From Schizochytrium sp. CCTCC M209059 (lineage: Eukaryota > Sar > Bigyra > Thraustochytrida > Thraustochytriidae), in assembly GCA_000818945.1 (NCBI GenBank), contig KN805370.1:687578-751577 (forward strand): 64,000 bases of DNA. Direction: 5' to 3'. Below the pieces are notes generated by a model. That model was not told the DNA's origin. It was given only the letters and a program-made list of their open reading frames with translations, and did no database searches. The position numbers and the translations under genes were made by a program. This document shows positions 28,091 to 38,514 of this stretch, piece by piece; within the stretch, counting starts at the first letter, position 1, and each line of letters starts with the position of its first letter.

Positions 28091-29608
28091 TTAGATTTCC
28101 AAAGCAAATGGCTCGTGTTGACTACCTGGATTATTCACAGGTGGGGGCTTGATGATCCAAAACGAATCCCCTTCGCGCTCGTCCCCGTCTGTGGTGATGA
28201 TGAAGCGCCCTTGAAGGTGCGTCGTGTTCTGCACGTGAAATTCTGCAAAGCCGTATTCATTGTAGACGCCATGTCCAACGTTGGCCAAACGTGAGCCACG
28301 GCTTTGCGCTGGCTCGCAGCTGCCAGCGGCACCGTTGATAATGTGCACTGGGCACTGCGGAGCATGATAAATACCACCGCGTGCAGGGGCAGGCCCACAC
28401 GAACTACCACGTGCCATCGGCGCAAATCGCTCATAGTAGTGGATGTGCGCTCCAAGGTAGAGATCGACGTTGTATCGCAAGAGAAGAATTTCCACGGCAT
28501 CCCGCAGAGCAATGGTGACGCGTGGGGAAAACTGGCGAATTAGGGGACGTGACGAATACATTTGGCGATGGCCAACGACAATGATCCAGTCAATTGCCGC
28601 GTTCGCGCGCGCGTGGGCCAAGTCTGATTCTAGCCAGGCCATTTGATCACCAAACCCGCCGCCCTTACCTCCTCCGAAGCGCTTTCGAGGATGCGTTGGG
28701 GCTCCCTTGTAGTCGGTCTCAGTGTCGATAACGGCAATGTGGACATTGGCATACTCAAAGCTATGCCACATGCCCTCGACCTCACCAGCACCACTTTCTT
28801 TAGAGGGCATGTGAAATCGCGTGCGATAGGCGGAGAAATTACGCTGGCCAGGCGCGCAGCCAGTGTCATAGAGAATATGACAACTAACATCATGGTTGCC
28901 TGGCGACGTCATGTAAGGTATTTTGCGAGCGAACGGTTCAATTTGATCCATGAACTCGTCATAGATAGCCTCGTAGCCAGACGGTCCAGACTCGCGTGAG
29001 GCGCTGACGCCAACAAAACCAAGGTCATCGCCATAGCCAATATCGCCATCGTGCAAAACAAAGTCGTAAGAATTGGCATTTCGATGTAGAGCTGCAGTTG
29101 TTCCTTGAGAATTATTGGTTCCCATGTCTCCTAGCGAAGCAAATCGAACGCCTTGCAAGGGACGCGTTTCCTTGGGCCCGGTTTTGAAGCAATCGCCAGG
29201 TCCATCTTGGATTTCATAGCAGTATACTGCATCGGGCTCAAGCTCAGTGATAATTGCGCGAAAGTGCCAGCTCATAAAGTAGCGTTTCTTGCGTGCAGGG
29301 ACAATGTCTACTTTGTGCATTGTTCTAGTGGTACTGCCAGCCATTTTCTGCCAGACGCGCAAAGTCACATCTGCATCTTGCCATGAAGTGGCCTCTTTTT
29401 CTTCAAGAGCTTTGGCTTCGGAATCTTGCGTACCATTGCTCTGGCACCGCTGCGTCCACGAGACGCTCATTTTGTCCGGGCCATCGACGAGCGCCAAGTG
29501 CAACTGTGTAAACGCTTCGTCGCACTTGATTGAGACGCTTGGCCTTGCACAAGTTGCCGCGATGGCCGCGACCGCAAGCAGTAGGTACTTCGCAGGTGTT
29601 GGTGGCAT
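28091..29608 (-). CDS. Purple acid phosphatase-like secreted metallophosphoesterase (copy 1)
   Basis: Hydrolyses phosphomonoesters at acid pH with a two-metal centre. The 505 residues start with a signal peptide (from MPPTPAKYLLLAVAAIAA). An N-terminal fibronectin-like region contains LHLALVDGPDKMSVSW. The five metal-binding blocks follow in order: GDMG, GDIGYGDD (with the metal-binding tyrosine), GNHD, VVGHRQMY and GAHIHYYER. Several NxT/NxS sites fit a secreted or vacuolar glycoprotein. The start is the first ATG ahead of the signal peptide. It is the nearest relative of the next gene, 318 bases upstream in the same orientation. It may scavenge phosphate from organic compounds. Confidence 0.92.
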   Translation of the reverse strand: MPPTPAKYLLLAVAAIAATCARPSVSIKCDEAFTQLHLALVDGPDKMSVSWTQRCQSNGTQDSEAKALEEKEATSWQDADVTLRVWQKMAGSTTRTMHKVDIVPARKKRYFMSWHFRAIITELEPDAVYCYEIQDGPGDCFKTGPKETRPLQGVRFASLGDMGTNNSQGTTAALHRNANSYDFVLHDGDIGYGDDLGFVGVSASRESGPSGYEAIYDEFMDQIEPFARKIPYMTSPGNHDVSCHILYDTGCAPGQRNFSAYRTRFHMPSKESGAGEVEGMWHSFEYANVHIAVIDTETDYKGAPTHPRKRFGGGKGGGFGDQMAWLESDLAHARANAAIDWIIVVGHRQMYSSRPLIRQFSPRVTIALRDAVEILLLRYNVDLYLGAHIHYYERFAPMARGSSCGPAPARGGIYHAPQCPVHIINGAAGSCEPAQSRGSRLANVGHGVYNEYGFAEFHVQNTTHLQGRFIITTDGDEREGDSFWIIKPPPVNNPGSQHEPFALEI

Positions 29609-29926
29609 CTTTCTTGCTTGTCGTAGCGAGGGCTGCACCTTATATCAGCACGGGGCGAGAGACGCGCGGAAGAAACGCGCACTTGGCGGACGCTACGCCC
29701 CGCCCCTGTGTCGGCCTTGCACGCTATGCCAAAAGCAAGAACCACCACGGATTTTTCTGTTTTTCGATTTCGTCTACCGGTAGCACTACCTAGCCTAGTA
29801 CGAACCTAATAGTACACTACTATTGGAACCAAGTATACGTATCACAATAAGACCAAACGAAGTCTTCTCTTTTGAGATCAAGAACAAGAACAAGAAATCT
29901 GGATCTGCAGGGTGAAATTCGTTTCG
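29609..29926. other. Spacer between the two purple acid phosphatase genes
   Basis: 318 bases with the promoter of copy 1 and the 3' end of copy 2. A GATATAAGG TATA-like sequence (minus strand) lies near 29640-29648, about 35 bases upstream of the copy 1 ATG. The copy-2-proximal half is AT-rich. Confidence 0.5.
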
Positions 29927-31504
29927 TCAGACTTTTGGTGCGCGGAGGTATTCGCTCCTGCTTAGATGTTGTAGTGGCGGCGGCGGCGGCGGCGGCGGCG
30001 TCTTAATGATCCAAAAAGAATCCTCTTCACGATCACTGCCATCTGTGGTGACGAAAAAGCGGCCTTGGAAATGCGTTGCGTTGTGAGCATGCATGACGGC
30101 AAACCCGTATTCATTGTACACGCCATGAGCGACATTTCCAGAATAATAACCTTGGCCTTCTGCAACTTCGCAGTTTCCGCCGGCCCCATTCACGATATGC
30201 ACTGGACACTGGGGTGCATGATAAATGCCTCCGCGGGGAGGTTTTGGACCGCAAGCAGAGCCACTTGACATGGATGCAAGGCGTTCGTAAAAGTGAATAT
30301 GGGCCCCAATGTAAATATCAACCTTGTGGCGGACAAGAACATCCTCGATAGCTGCACGAAGGGCGAGTGTGGCGAGTGGAGGATATTCTAATAGTATAGA
30401 CTTTGAGGAATACATTTGACGATGTCCGGCGACGATAATCCAGTCGACTGCAGGGTCCGCGCGGGCGCGGGCCAGATCCGCATCGAGCCAGGCCACTTGG
30501 TCTCCGAAACCACCGCCTCGGCCCCCACCGACGCGCGTCCAGGGCGTCGTGGGCGCGCTTTTATAGTCTGATTCCGTGTCGATGACTGCAATATGGACAT
30601 TGGCAAATGTAAAACTATGCCACATTCCCTCAATGTCCCCAGCTCCGCTCTCTGCAGAGGGCATACGAAAGCGCGTGCGATAGGCAGAGAAATTGCGCTG
30701 GCCGACGGCGCAGTTCAAATCAGAGAGAATGTTACAACTCACATCGTGATTGCCTGCTCCCGTCATGTACGGAATCTTGCGAGCAATGGGTTCAATTTGG
30801 GCCATGAACTCGTCATAGATAATTTCGTATCCCTCGGGTCCACGCTCAAGGTTTGAATATTGACGACGAGTTTGGTCGTGCGTAAAGACGCCAAGGTCGT
30901 CGCCGTAGCCAATATCACCGTCGTGCAAAACAAAGTCAAGCTCGTTCACACGAGAGAGCAGCGCGGCCGTTGTTCCTTGCGAGTTGTTTGTGCCCATGTC
31001 TCCGAGTGAGGCGAAGCGGACGCCTTGCGCCGGACGCGTTTGCGCAGGCCCGGTCTTGAAGCAGTCGCCGAGACCAGCTTGAACTTCGTAGCAATAATGT
31101 TCATCTGGTACGAGGTCCGTGACGAGAGCATGATAATGCCAGCTCAGGAAGTAGCGTTTTCTATACGCGGGAAAGATAATTGTCTGCTTCAAAGAGTCCC
31201 TTCTTCTCCAAATGCGCAAGGTAGCGTTCGTTGGCTCCCATACGGTCGCTGAGATAGTAGTTCTTGCATGTGCGGCGAGGTCATCATCTCCGTCGTAATG
31301 AGCATGAGCATTAAAGTTTTCTTGTTTACGGCAGACCTGCGTCCACGAGATGCTCATTTTGTGCGGCCCGTCAACAAGAGCCAAGTGCAGCTGCGAAAAC
31401 GCCTCGTCGCATGACACCGCCACAAAGGTGGGCTTCGCAAGGGTTGCAACGACCGCCATGACGAAGACGACCGCGAGAACTCTTGCTTTTGGCTTGCCAA
31501 CCAT
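29927..31504 (-). CDS. Purple acid phosphatase-like secreted metallophosphoesterase (copy 2)
   Basis: 525 residues, a tandem paralogue of the gene at 28091-29608. It keeps the signal peptide (VLAVVFVMAVVATLA), the LHLALVDGPHKMSISW segment and all five metal blocks (GDMG, GDIGYGDD, GNHD, VAGHRQMY, GAHIHFYER). Differences are concentrated in the variable loop after the N-terminal strand, in an insertion after the second block (FTHDQTRRQYSNLERG), and at the C-terminus. There a (GGC)n run on the plus strand (about 29973-30000) codes for eight or so prolines followed by a tail absent from copy 1. Start at the first ATG (context ACCATGG). Confidence 0.92.
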   Translation of the reverse strand: MVGKPKARVLAVVFVMAVVATLAKPTFVAVSCDEAFSQLHLALVDGPHKMSISWTQVCRKQENFNAHAHYDGDDDLAAHARTTISATVWEPTNATLRIWRRRDSLKQTIIFPAYRKRYFLSWHYHALVTDLVPDEHYCYEVQAGLGDCFKTGPAQTRPAQGVRFASLGDMGTNNSQGTTAALLSRVNELDFVLHDGDIGYGDDLGVFTHDQTRRQYSNLERGPEGYEIIYDEFMAQIEPIARKIPYMTGAGNHDVSCNILSDLNCAVGQRNFSAYRTRFRMPSAESGAGDIEGMWHSFTFANVHIAVIDTESDYKSAPTTPWTRVGGGRGGGFGDQVAWLDADLARARADPAVDWIIVAGHRQMYSSKSILLEYPPLATLALRAAIEDVLVRHKVDIYIGAHIHFYERLASMSSGSACGPKPPRGGIYHAPQCPVHIVNGAGGNCEVAEGQGYYSGNVAHGVYNEYGFAVMHAHNATHFQGRFFVTTDGSDREEDSFWIIKTPPPPPPPPLQHLSRSEYLRAPKV

Positions 31505-34500
31505 GGTGACGCGGGCTGCCTACTTCACCTCCTTGCGCTTTCCTCTTCTTTCTCCTCGCTGACGTCTCGTCCGTGCGCGATCTCCGCCGCAGCTCCGTCA
31601 GGAACCCTGCCTGCGAGTCCGCTTTGCTAGCGCGCGAAGGGACCCTTTCCAAAATTCGTCGTCACGCGAGCAAAAGAACCCGTCAAAGCTTAGGTCCCCG
31701 CGCACCCCGTGTGTGCTATGTCCACCCCCAGGTGTGCGTTATGGGTCAATTTGGCTCACGACGGTTCCTCTCTCCCCTGGACAGTACGCAGGCCTTGCAC
31801 GACAGAGAGTTGCGTCACCTTCACGCCAGGCAAAGACGGTCAGCGCGCGGTTTGGCGCCAACAGCTGCCAAGGTGTGGGAGAAAAACCTGCTGCGGGAGA
31901 TATCTTGTGTAAGTATAAGGTCCTATTGTGACGGGTAAGAAAACTTGAGCTGTGGATCATGGGGCCCCTGCCGACGCAGACTCTGCTCGTGACCCCCGCG
32001 CCGAGCATCTTCTTTTCATCTCCGCTGGGAAAAAAATACAAGAGGACGGCAGAAGAGCCTTTCGCTCGTGAGCCGGCCGGCGGCGGCGGTCGCGACGGAC
32101 GCGGGGGTCGCCTCCGGCTCCGGTGTCCGTCTCCGTCTCTGGCGGGGAGCGTCCCCGTGCGGCGAAAATAATCAGTCGCGCCGCGCGCGCCGTTCCCGGA
32201 GCGGCGACCACGCGCTGACTGGCTGCACGCGGGGCTCAGGCTCTCTTTCTGGACTCTGGTCTTTTTCTTCGTCTGCTGCAGTGGTTTAGTGCTCGATGCG
32301 CCGGGGGCCACAGCGTGAGTCTCCGAGGGGCGCTGGTCTTCCAACAGCGACAAACCAGCTAGCAAGTGCACACCTTCCTGCTAACCTTCCATTAGTTGCG
32401 GGTAGCTCCTGCCGCCTCTGCTCTGCTCCGCTCCGCGCTGCTCTAGTTATCGTCATCGTCGTGTGTAGGAGAAAGAACAAAAGAAAAGGAAAGGACAAAA
32501 CACTCCTCCTCGAGGGAGAGATTCGGGACTTCGACACCCGACTCCAGACCTTTATACTCTCGCGAGGCCTGTGAGCTTGAGCGGACTCGGAGATTAATTT
32601 TATGAATTGCATCGAATTGAAGCTAAAGACGGGTCATCCTTTGTCTTGCTCCTTCAGATTGCGAGAAGAAAGAGGACCAGAGGCTTGCCGGGCTCCGTCT
32701 CCTCTGCTCCTCCTCGTACGTTCGGTGTCTCTCTGCTCGCCGGTCTCACGCACTCTCCTCCAATTCTTTTTCGTCTTTCTCCAAAGTCCCTAAGCGATGG
32801 CCGTGCTCGACGTACAAGCGCGCCACAACTACCTCTCGGGCTGGACAACGAGACTCGCCGCATCTAGCTGCCACTGATGCTTTACCCAAGCACGCAGTCA
32901 CCTGCCGTGACAGTAGGAGGAGCAACACGGTGCCGGCGGGATCGAAAAGGAGTCGCGAGGGACATGGGATGGGGTAGGTCTAGTCCAGGCCGCACGAGCA
33001 CTTTTCAATTTCCCCCTCCTCCCCCTCTCCCCTGGTATTTATCGAATTCGGCGTAGTACGTATACCTACCTTCAAGCGCCCCCTCTTCTTCTCTACAAAC
33101 GATCAGGTACTGCTTGCCAGCAAGCGTGTCCAAAAGTAGAATGTATATTCCCGCGTTTTGGAGTAGCAGCTTGCTTGTCCATCAGACCGAGGGGGAGTTG
33201 AGGCACTACGTGAAGCCACGTCCTTGGGCAACCAAATCCTCTTGGCGGTGGCGGCTGCCAGGTTTTGCCTTGCCGGCGTTGACCCTGAGCGAGATTGAAA
33301 TGCTAAACTTGTATAGGTTCGGCCCGGCTGCAGCTGGCTGGCTGGCTGCACAGAGCGTGCGCATCTCCAGCTTGAAACGCAAAGCATACTCACAGCTTTT
33401 CCTTCCATCAGTCAGCGGTCGCTGGACAAGCGATCCTCGATCCTCGATCCTCGATCCACCGACCGACCTACCGATCGAGTGCGACCGTGCGTGACCGACC
33501 AACGAACCAGCCACTGAGGCTGCCGGCCCAGCCACCATGGCCACTGCCACACCAACTTTCGTAAACTCTTTTGACTGGCTGCAGCCTGAGTGCAGTGCAG
33601 TGCAGTGCCATTTACTTTACCTGCACGCGTTTCTTTTTACTTGTTAGAAGGAGTCGGGACGGAGTTCGTCTTGGTGGCGGGGTCGGTCGGCATCGGCCGT
33701 CAGCCCGGCGGTTGCGGTCGATGCGGCGTGCTACCGTCCAAGTTCGAGCGCGCGAAATGCCAAGTATACATATGCACGTGCGCAGCCTCGGGTCCATGAA
33801 GAGCGAGCGAGAAGCCGCGTGGCTTGTGTCAGAGACAGATATGGAGGAATGAATGTTGCTGCGTTCACGCCGAGCAAGCTCTCTCAGCCACCAACAGAGA
33901 CTGGGAAAAACAAAAAAAACTATCGCAAATCTAGAAAATAATGATTGTTGTTTGTTTTAGTTGTTATTGTTGAAGATTTCATGCTGGTGTGCTGCGGTTG
34001 GCTGGCGGTTCGAGCCGTGGGCGTTCGAAAACCTCTGTCCTTTTGTTTTCTAATATTTTCCTTTCTTCTCTTTTCTTCTCTTTTCGGGCGGCGCGTCGGA
34101 GTGGCAAGCGACATTTTCTGACCCACGCCTGTCGCGACAGACGTCCCCGCCCGTCGACAAAGCTCGCGCCCCTGATCAGGCTCCGGCACGAGGAAGGAGT
34201 CCTCGCGCGAGCGCGTGCGCGTCAACCTAGCCGCCCTCCGCTCGGGCCCATGCGCCCACAGCGTTCCCGCAGCCCTGATCACAAGAGCGCTTCCAGCTTT
34301 CCCGCGGCAAGCTAGAGCTTCTGCGGCGCCACGCGGCTTGCACGCCGCCGCCAATTCTGCGGCGCCCCGGAGCGGCCCGGAGCGGCCGCGGCGCGCGTGC
34401 GGAACCGACGCCGCGGCCGCTGGCGCCGCGAGATGAGAGGCCGCTGCGCGAGGCGTTCTTCCGCGGCGCCGAGTCTGTGGGCGGCTGTCTACTCGTCGGG

Positions 34501-35253
34501 AGGCCTGGCGGCACGGACGCAGCCCGAAAGAGCGCCGAGGGGCCGGCCGTACGTGCGTATGTATGCATGCATGCTTGTATGTATGTATGCATGCATGTAC
34601 GTACGTATGTATGTATGCCTGAATGGATGGATATACGTGGGATCGAGGTCAAATTATGCTCGTCGCCATGGCAAACCCGTCAGGCCAGCTGGCTCGCTGC
34701 CGAGTCTGGTGATGGGGCAGGCCGCCGGCTGGTCTTCGGACGCCTTTCCCTTCCGCTGCAGCTGCGCTCGGTTCCTCGCGCGGCCGTCCCGCCGACAGCA
34801 GCAGAAGCAGCAGCAGCAGCAGCAGCAGCTTGGGGCTGCGGTTGATTTCCCTGGTCGATGCTTTTCTTCCTCCCGGGGCCCTTCCTTCCACCTTTCCTTT
34901 CCTTTTCTTTCATTCTTTCTTTCGTTCTCTCTCACACTGCCCCCCTCTGCCTTCCTTTGTTCCCCACTGTGGCTAGCGCGCCTTTCTCGGCCAGTCTCAT
35001 GGTCTGTCTGTCTGTCTGTCTGTCTCGTCGCGGCCAGCCCTGGAGGCGAGCAAAGCGGGATTGGCGCGGCAGCGAGCTCGCAGGACGCGCGAAGCACGAG
35101 GCCGGTCCCCGCCAGCCGACCTGGGCGAGACAGCGGGCAGCGCCGCCGCCGCCGCCGCCGCCGCCACCAGCGACAGCGTCGCGTCCTCTTCGCGAGCGAG
35201 CGAGCGTCTGCGCTCTTGGTTTGACCGAAAAGGAGAGAGAGTCGCGAGAGAAA
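31505..35253. other. 3.7-kb stretch without a supportable gene
   Basis: Both strands have many short open frames but no domain, signal peptide or family motif that I recognise. Features seen: GCAGT repeats at 33590-33610, a CGATCCT tandem near 33432-33460, an AT-rich patch near 33900-33960, a TGTATGTATGCATGCATG block at 34555-34620, AGCAGCAGC (34798-34830), and a CTGTCTGTCTGTCTGTC run at 35001-35024. The right-hand kilobase is probably the promoter and leader of the next gene. Confidence 0.5.
33537..33647 (+). CDS. Tiny open frame with ideal Kozak context
   Basis: 36 codons beginning in GCCACCATGGCC, the textbook strong initiation context, with product MATATPTFVNSFDWLQPE and onward. It overlaps a GCAGT repeat and has no recognisable family. 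It could be a chance frame, an upstream frame in a longer transcript, or a first exon (a GTAAAC lies nine codons in). Little supports it beyond the start context. Confidence 0.15.
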   Translation: MATATPTFVNSFDWLQPECSAVQCHLLYLHAFLFTC

Positions 35254-37941
35254 ATGGAGTCGCCGCCGCCCGACGGGGACGACCGCCTCCTCTTTGACGC
35301 GCCCACGCAGGGAGAGGGCGGCTACGCGTACGCGGAGAACGGAGATCATGGAATTTACGATCAACAGTACGAGGCCTATCCGCGTTCTCAGTACCGCGGC
35401 AGCAGCGACAGCTACAGCGTCGAGCCTCCCAAGTTCGACCCCAGAACCATGAACCCGACCAGCCAGCACAGCCAGCACTACCAGCACCAGCACCAGCAAC
35501 AATACCAGCACCAGCACCAACACCAACACCAGCTCCACCAAAATGACTCCTATGAAGCACTGGCGCAGCATGAGTTCCGTTCGCCATCAGCGTTCGTCGC
35601 CCCACCCATGTGCGCGGCAAACGCCAAGGTTCATGACGAGAAAATGATGAGCAAGGACGCCTCGATTCCTGCTGAGATGGCTCCAGCTCAAATGCCATCA
35701 CTGTCGCCGACGACAACGATGATGCTGTCCCCGAGCAGCAGTGCGCCATCGTCCGGGAGTCCTTCTCAGGAAGAAGGCTGGGTGCCGCGCTGGGAATGTC
35801 AACCCATCTCGGAGTTCGCCCAGAGCTACGAGCGTCGCTGGGACGGTCGCAACAAGACCAAGAATCTGCGGTGTTTCCCGTCTTGCGGAGAGAACGGCCT
35901 TAAGTGCAGTCATGTCAGGCGCGGCTATTGCGGCGCAGCTGCAGATTTTCGGGCCATCGCTCGGACAGAGTCGAGCGCCCCGCACCCGGCACTCTGTGCC
36001 TTCGCCACGCTCTCCCCGGTGAGCGAGGCAGCCGTCACCTCGCGCTTCACCTCGCAAGAAGGAGTGAGGGAAGCCGATCTCAAGACTGTACCAGGCCTCA
36101 TTCCATGCGAGATTATCCCAGATTCTGCCGGATCCTCCATTTCTGCTGCCTCCGTCATTGTGCGAGTGCGGGGTGATCGGAGCAAGTGGAACTACATGTG
36201 GCTCTCGAGCCGTCAACTCAAGCACGTCGAGCATTCTCTGAATGTCTTCCTGTTTGAACGTGGCGACAACGTTCTTCAACTTGCGGGGAGTACGACCTCC
36301 TCGCCCTTTACGCTCACCTCTGGCCGTACAGTCCTCCGAAGGAAACGTCTTCTCGAGAATGATGCACCTGATGCCCCGTACACGTCATCTTCCTCGAACG
36401 GAGACAGCGCCAAAAGTAGCAGCAGCAACTGCTCCAACAGCAGTGCAGGTGATCAGAGCCCCCACGACTCGGGCAGCGAAGAACCTGTCAAGCATTCACG
36501 TCAAAAGAAAGCATCGCGCGCCAAACTCATTGCCGGATTGCTCACGCTCTGCCGCGGAGAACAAGCACGCTGCATCCGCGAGCGCCGGAAGCGCGCATAT
36601 CTTCGCGCAAACGATGTCATTCACAACATTGCAACGCCTCTCTTTTGCGAGACACTCGACGACGGTGATCTCGTGTCCTTCCTTTTCAATGACACGGGAG
36701 AGCTCGAGCTGGATATTGACGAGAACATCTTTGACGAATCCTCGGATGCAAACCTTGGCGAAGCTGCTGCACCGGCGCCCATTACAGATACAGCGTATGA
36801 GCCGACAGTTGTTAACATGAGATTGAGCGCGCCCGATCAGTCTACGCATCCACCTGGTCATGCTCCCGAGATCAGTGCTTGTACGCAAGGTGACAAACCG
36901 GCCGCCAAGGGCCCTCCTGGCTCACTGAGCGGGCAGGCCCGTGGTGATATTGTTTTGGACGCCGTGGCCAAGAATCGCAAACTTGCCGAAACCCTGGACC
37001 AATTCTTTGAGACCTGTGTGTCAGGTCCGGCGGGCGAGAGTCTGCAGGCAGCCCTCTCCACATCTAAGCGCGGCGTGCTTGAGAACGAATTTGTCCGCAC
37101 GCTAGCAACCCGTCTCTACGAGGCCTTCGAGGAGACATTGGGGCGTGCCATCGAGGAGGTGCTCTCGGAGCACTCGGACGAGCTTCAAGAATTTGAAGAT
37201 ACAGATGTCAAGACTCTGGAAGCCTTTTTGCTTTGCATCCCTGCTGTCAACAAGAAGCGCTTCATGCTTCGTCACTTTGAGCAAGTCATTCCCGATCCCG
37301 CCTTTTCCTACTTCAACGGCGCATGGTTGCGGAGTGAATCTTCCGAAGTATTGCAAGGGTACACAATTCTTTCCGACTTTGGACTCTTCTCGCGGCCTTT
37401 TGCCGCTTCCATGGCCCAATCGTCCCGATTCCTGGAATTTAAGCTCCGCAATAACATCATGCATGTGCGGATGGGCGATCCTTCGGGGCCATGGTCCCAG
37501 CAACTCCTTAAAGAGATGCACCTTGACAATGAAGTGCGCAATTTCAATCCGGCTGGCTCACTTTTCTGGCTTGGCGCCTTGCCAAACAAGCAAGGGCGAG
37601 CCCGTATTTCTTCCTCGCCTTGCGGCCGCTATGTCACATACGACGCAATTTACATGATGACCTCCGATTACACGAATGCGGTGTTCGGAGGCGAAGCTGA
37701 GGGACCTGAGAGCAAGACCTCCGAGAACGAGCAAGACCATCCCGTCACATACGTGGCGATGGTAGAGGCCTTTGTCGTGGACCGGGCAAATCCAACGCAC
37801 ATGGCAAACAAGAGAAAGCTTTTTGAGTTTCCGTCTCGCCCGGTCACATTTAACTTTTCGGATGTCGATTCGTGGATCAACGAAGGCGCTCTGGTATTTG
37901 ACATTCAAATCGACTTTTACCGCCGGAATACACTTGAATAA
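35254..37941 (+). CDS. Unrecognised 895-residue protein with His/Gln-rich N-terminus
   Basis: I do not recognise this protein. The N-terminal 110 residues are disordered and contain a SQHSQHYQHQHQQQYQHQHQ-type His/Gln tract from CAGCAC repeats. A conserved-looking cysteine-containing block follows (WECQPISEFAQSYERRWDG, then CFPSCGENGLKCSHVRRGYC at about 210-235). Next come a beta-rich stretch (SVIVRVRGDRSKWNYMWLSS), a serine-rich linker, and a basic RGEQARCIRERRKRAYLR segment. The C-terminal third (about 680-895) is folded: YFNGAWLRSESSEVLQGY, then FKLRNNIMHVRMGD and SWINEGALVFDIQIDFYRR. Its strand pattern and the FNGxW opening recall lipocalin-like lipid-binding domains, but this is only an impression. 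The start is the first ATG of the non-repetitive frame (AAAATGG). No signal peptide or membrane helix. Confidence 0.75.
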   Translation: MESPPPDGDDRLLFDAPTQGEGGYAYAENGDHGIYDQQYEAYPRSQYRGSSDSYSVEPPKFDPRTMNPTSQHSQHYQHQHQQQYQHQHQHQHQLHQNDSYEALAQHEFRSPSAFVAPPMCAANAKVHDEKMMSKDASIPAEMAPAQMPSLSPTTTMMLSPSSSAPSSGSPSQEEGWVPRWECQPISEFAQSYERRWDGRNKTKNLRCFPSCGENGLKCSHVRRGYCGAAADFRAIARTESSAPHPALCAFATLSPVSEAAVTSRFTSQEGVREADLKTVPGLIPCEIIPDSAGSSISAASVIVRVRGDRSKWNYMWLSSRQLKHVEHSLNVFLFERGDNVLQLAGSTTSSPFTLTSGRTVLRRKRLLENDAPDAPYTSSSSNGDSAKSSSSNCSNSSAGDQSPHDSGSEEPVKHSRQKKASRAKLIAGLLTLCRGEQARCIRERRKRAYLRANDVIHNIATPLFCETLDDGDLVSFLFNDTGELELDIDENIFDESSDANLGEAAAPAPITDTAYEPTVVNMRLSAPDQSTHPPGHAPEISACTQGDKPAAKGPPGSLSGQARGDIVLDAVAKNRKLAETLDQFFETCVSGPAGESLQAALSTSKRGVLENEFVRTLATRLYEAFEETLGRAIEEVLSEHSDELQEFEDTDVKTLEAFLLCIPAVNKKRFMLRHFEQVIPDPAFSYFNGAWLRSESSEVLQGYTILSDFGLFSRPFAASMAQSSRFLEFKLRNNIMHVRMGDPSGPWSQQLLKEMHLDNEVRNFNPAGSLFWLGALPNKQGRARISSSPCGRYVTYDAIYMMTSDYTNAVFGGEAEGPESKTSENEQDHPVTYVAMVEAFVVDRANPTHMANKRKLFEFPSRPVTFNFSDVDSWINEGALVFDIQIDFYRRNTLE

Positions 37942-38100
37942 AAAAACAAAAAAAAACAAAAAACGAACGAAACGCGCAAGTGTGGAGCTACACTTCTCGT
38001 CTTCGTCGAGGCCTACCTGCGCTTTATTCCCCATGTACATGAGAAAGAACCCGGTTATTCTATAATCATGATTTAATTCTTATCAACAGTGTCCCTGGAG

Positions 38101-38514
38101 TCACTTGCCTTTTCCGTCCGCGTCTGTATTTTGACCCACGACAAATTTGCGCATAGCCTCCGCGGCATCATGCAGCTTTTCCCTGCGAGACTTGTCCTTG
38201 AGACCATTCAACATTTCAATCAGCGCTTGCTCTTGCGCTTTGGCATGCGCCCGAAGGCGTTGGTCTCTTGCATCGAGACGTGGAATCCCTGTTGCCACGT
38301 GCTCGTCTTGTTTGGGTCGCTCCTTGAACTCGAGAATTCCACGCTCTTGCAGCTCCCGACATCGCTTCCTATGGTCTTGCAGATCTGACAAACTTTGATC
38401 GGTAGAGACATTTAGCACCAAGACGCCTGCGGCCACGCCACCTGCCACCGCTGTCACCGTGAACAGGCCCGGGGCCTTGCGAAAGGCGCTGACAAGCTGT
38501 CGTCCCAGCGTCAT
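38101..38514 (-). CDS. Small membrane-anchored protein, possibly mitochondrial
   Basis: 137 residues of unknown family. The N-terminus (MTLGRQLVSAFRKAPGLF) is basic and amphipathic, like a mitochondrial presequence, and runs straight into a hydrophobic segment (TVTAVAGGVAAGVLVLNV, about 19-36). The rest is highly charged and probably helical (LQDHRKRCRELQERG, ALIEMLNGLKDKSRREKL). The layout suggests a single-pass protein of the inner or outer mitochondrial membrane with a charged soluble domain. The gene lies between convergent and parallel neighbours, with 159 bases to the upstream gene's stop. No orthologue was recognised. Confidence 0.6.
   Translation of the reverse strand: MTLGRQLVSAFRKAPGLFTVTAVAGGVAAGVLVLNVSTDQSLSDLQDHRKRCRELQERGILEFKERPKQDEHVATGIPRLDARDQRLRAHAKAQEQALIEMLNGLKDKSRREKLHDAAEAMRKFVVGQNTDADGKGK

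Noticed and set aside
34008..34020. GGTTCGAGCC as a tRNA T-loop
   Set aside because: The flanking bases do not form the 5-bp T stem, and no anticodon arm or acceptor stem fits around it.
34858..35253. 132-codon N-terminal extension of the unrecognised 895-residue protein
   Set aside because: It reads through CTTTCC and CTGTCTGT leader repeats; composition changes sharply at the ATG at 35254.
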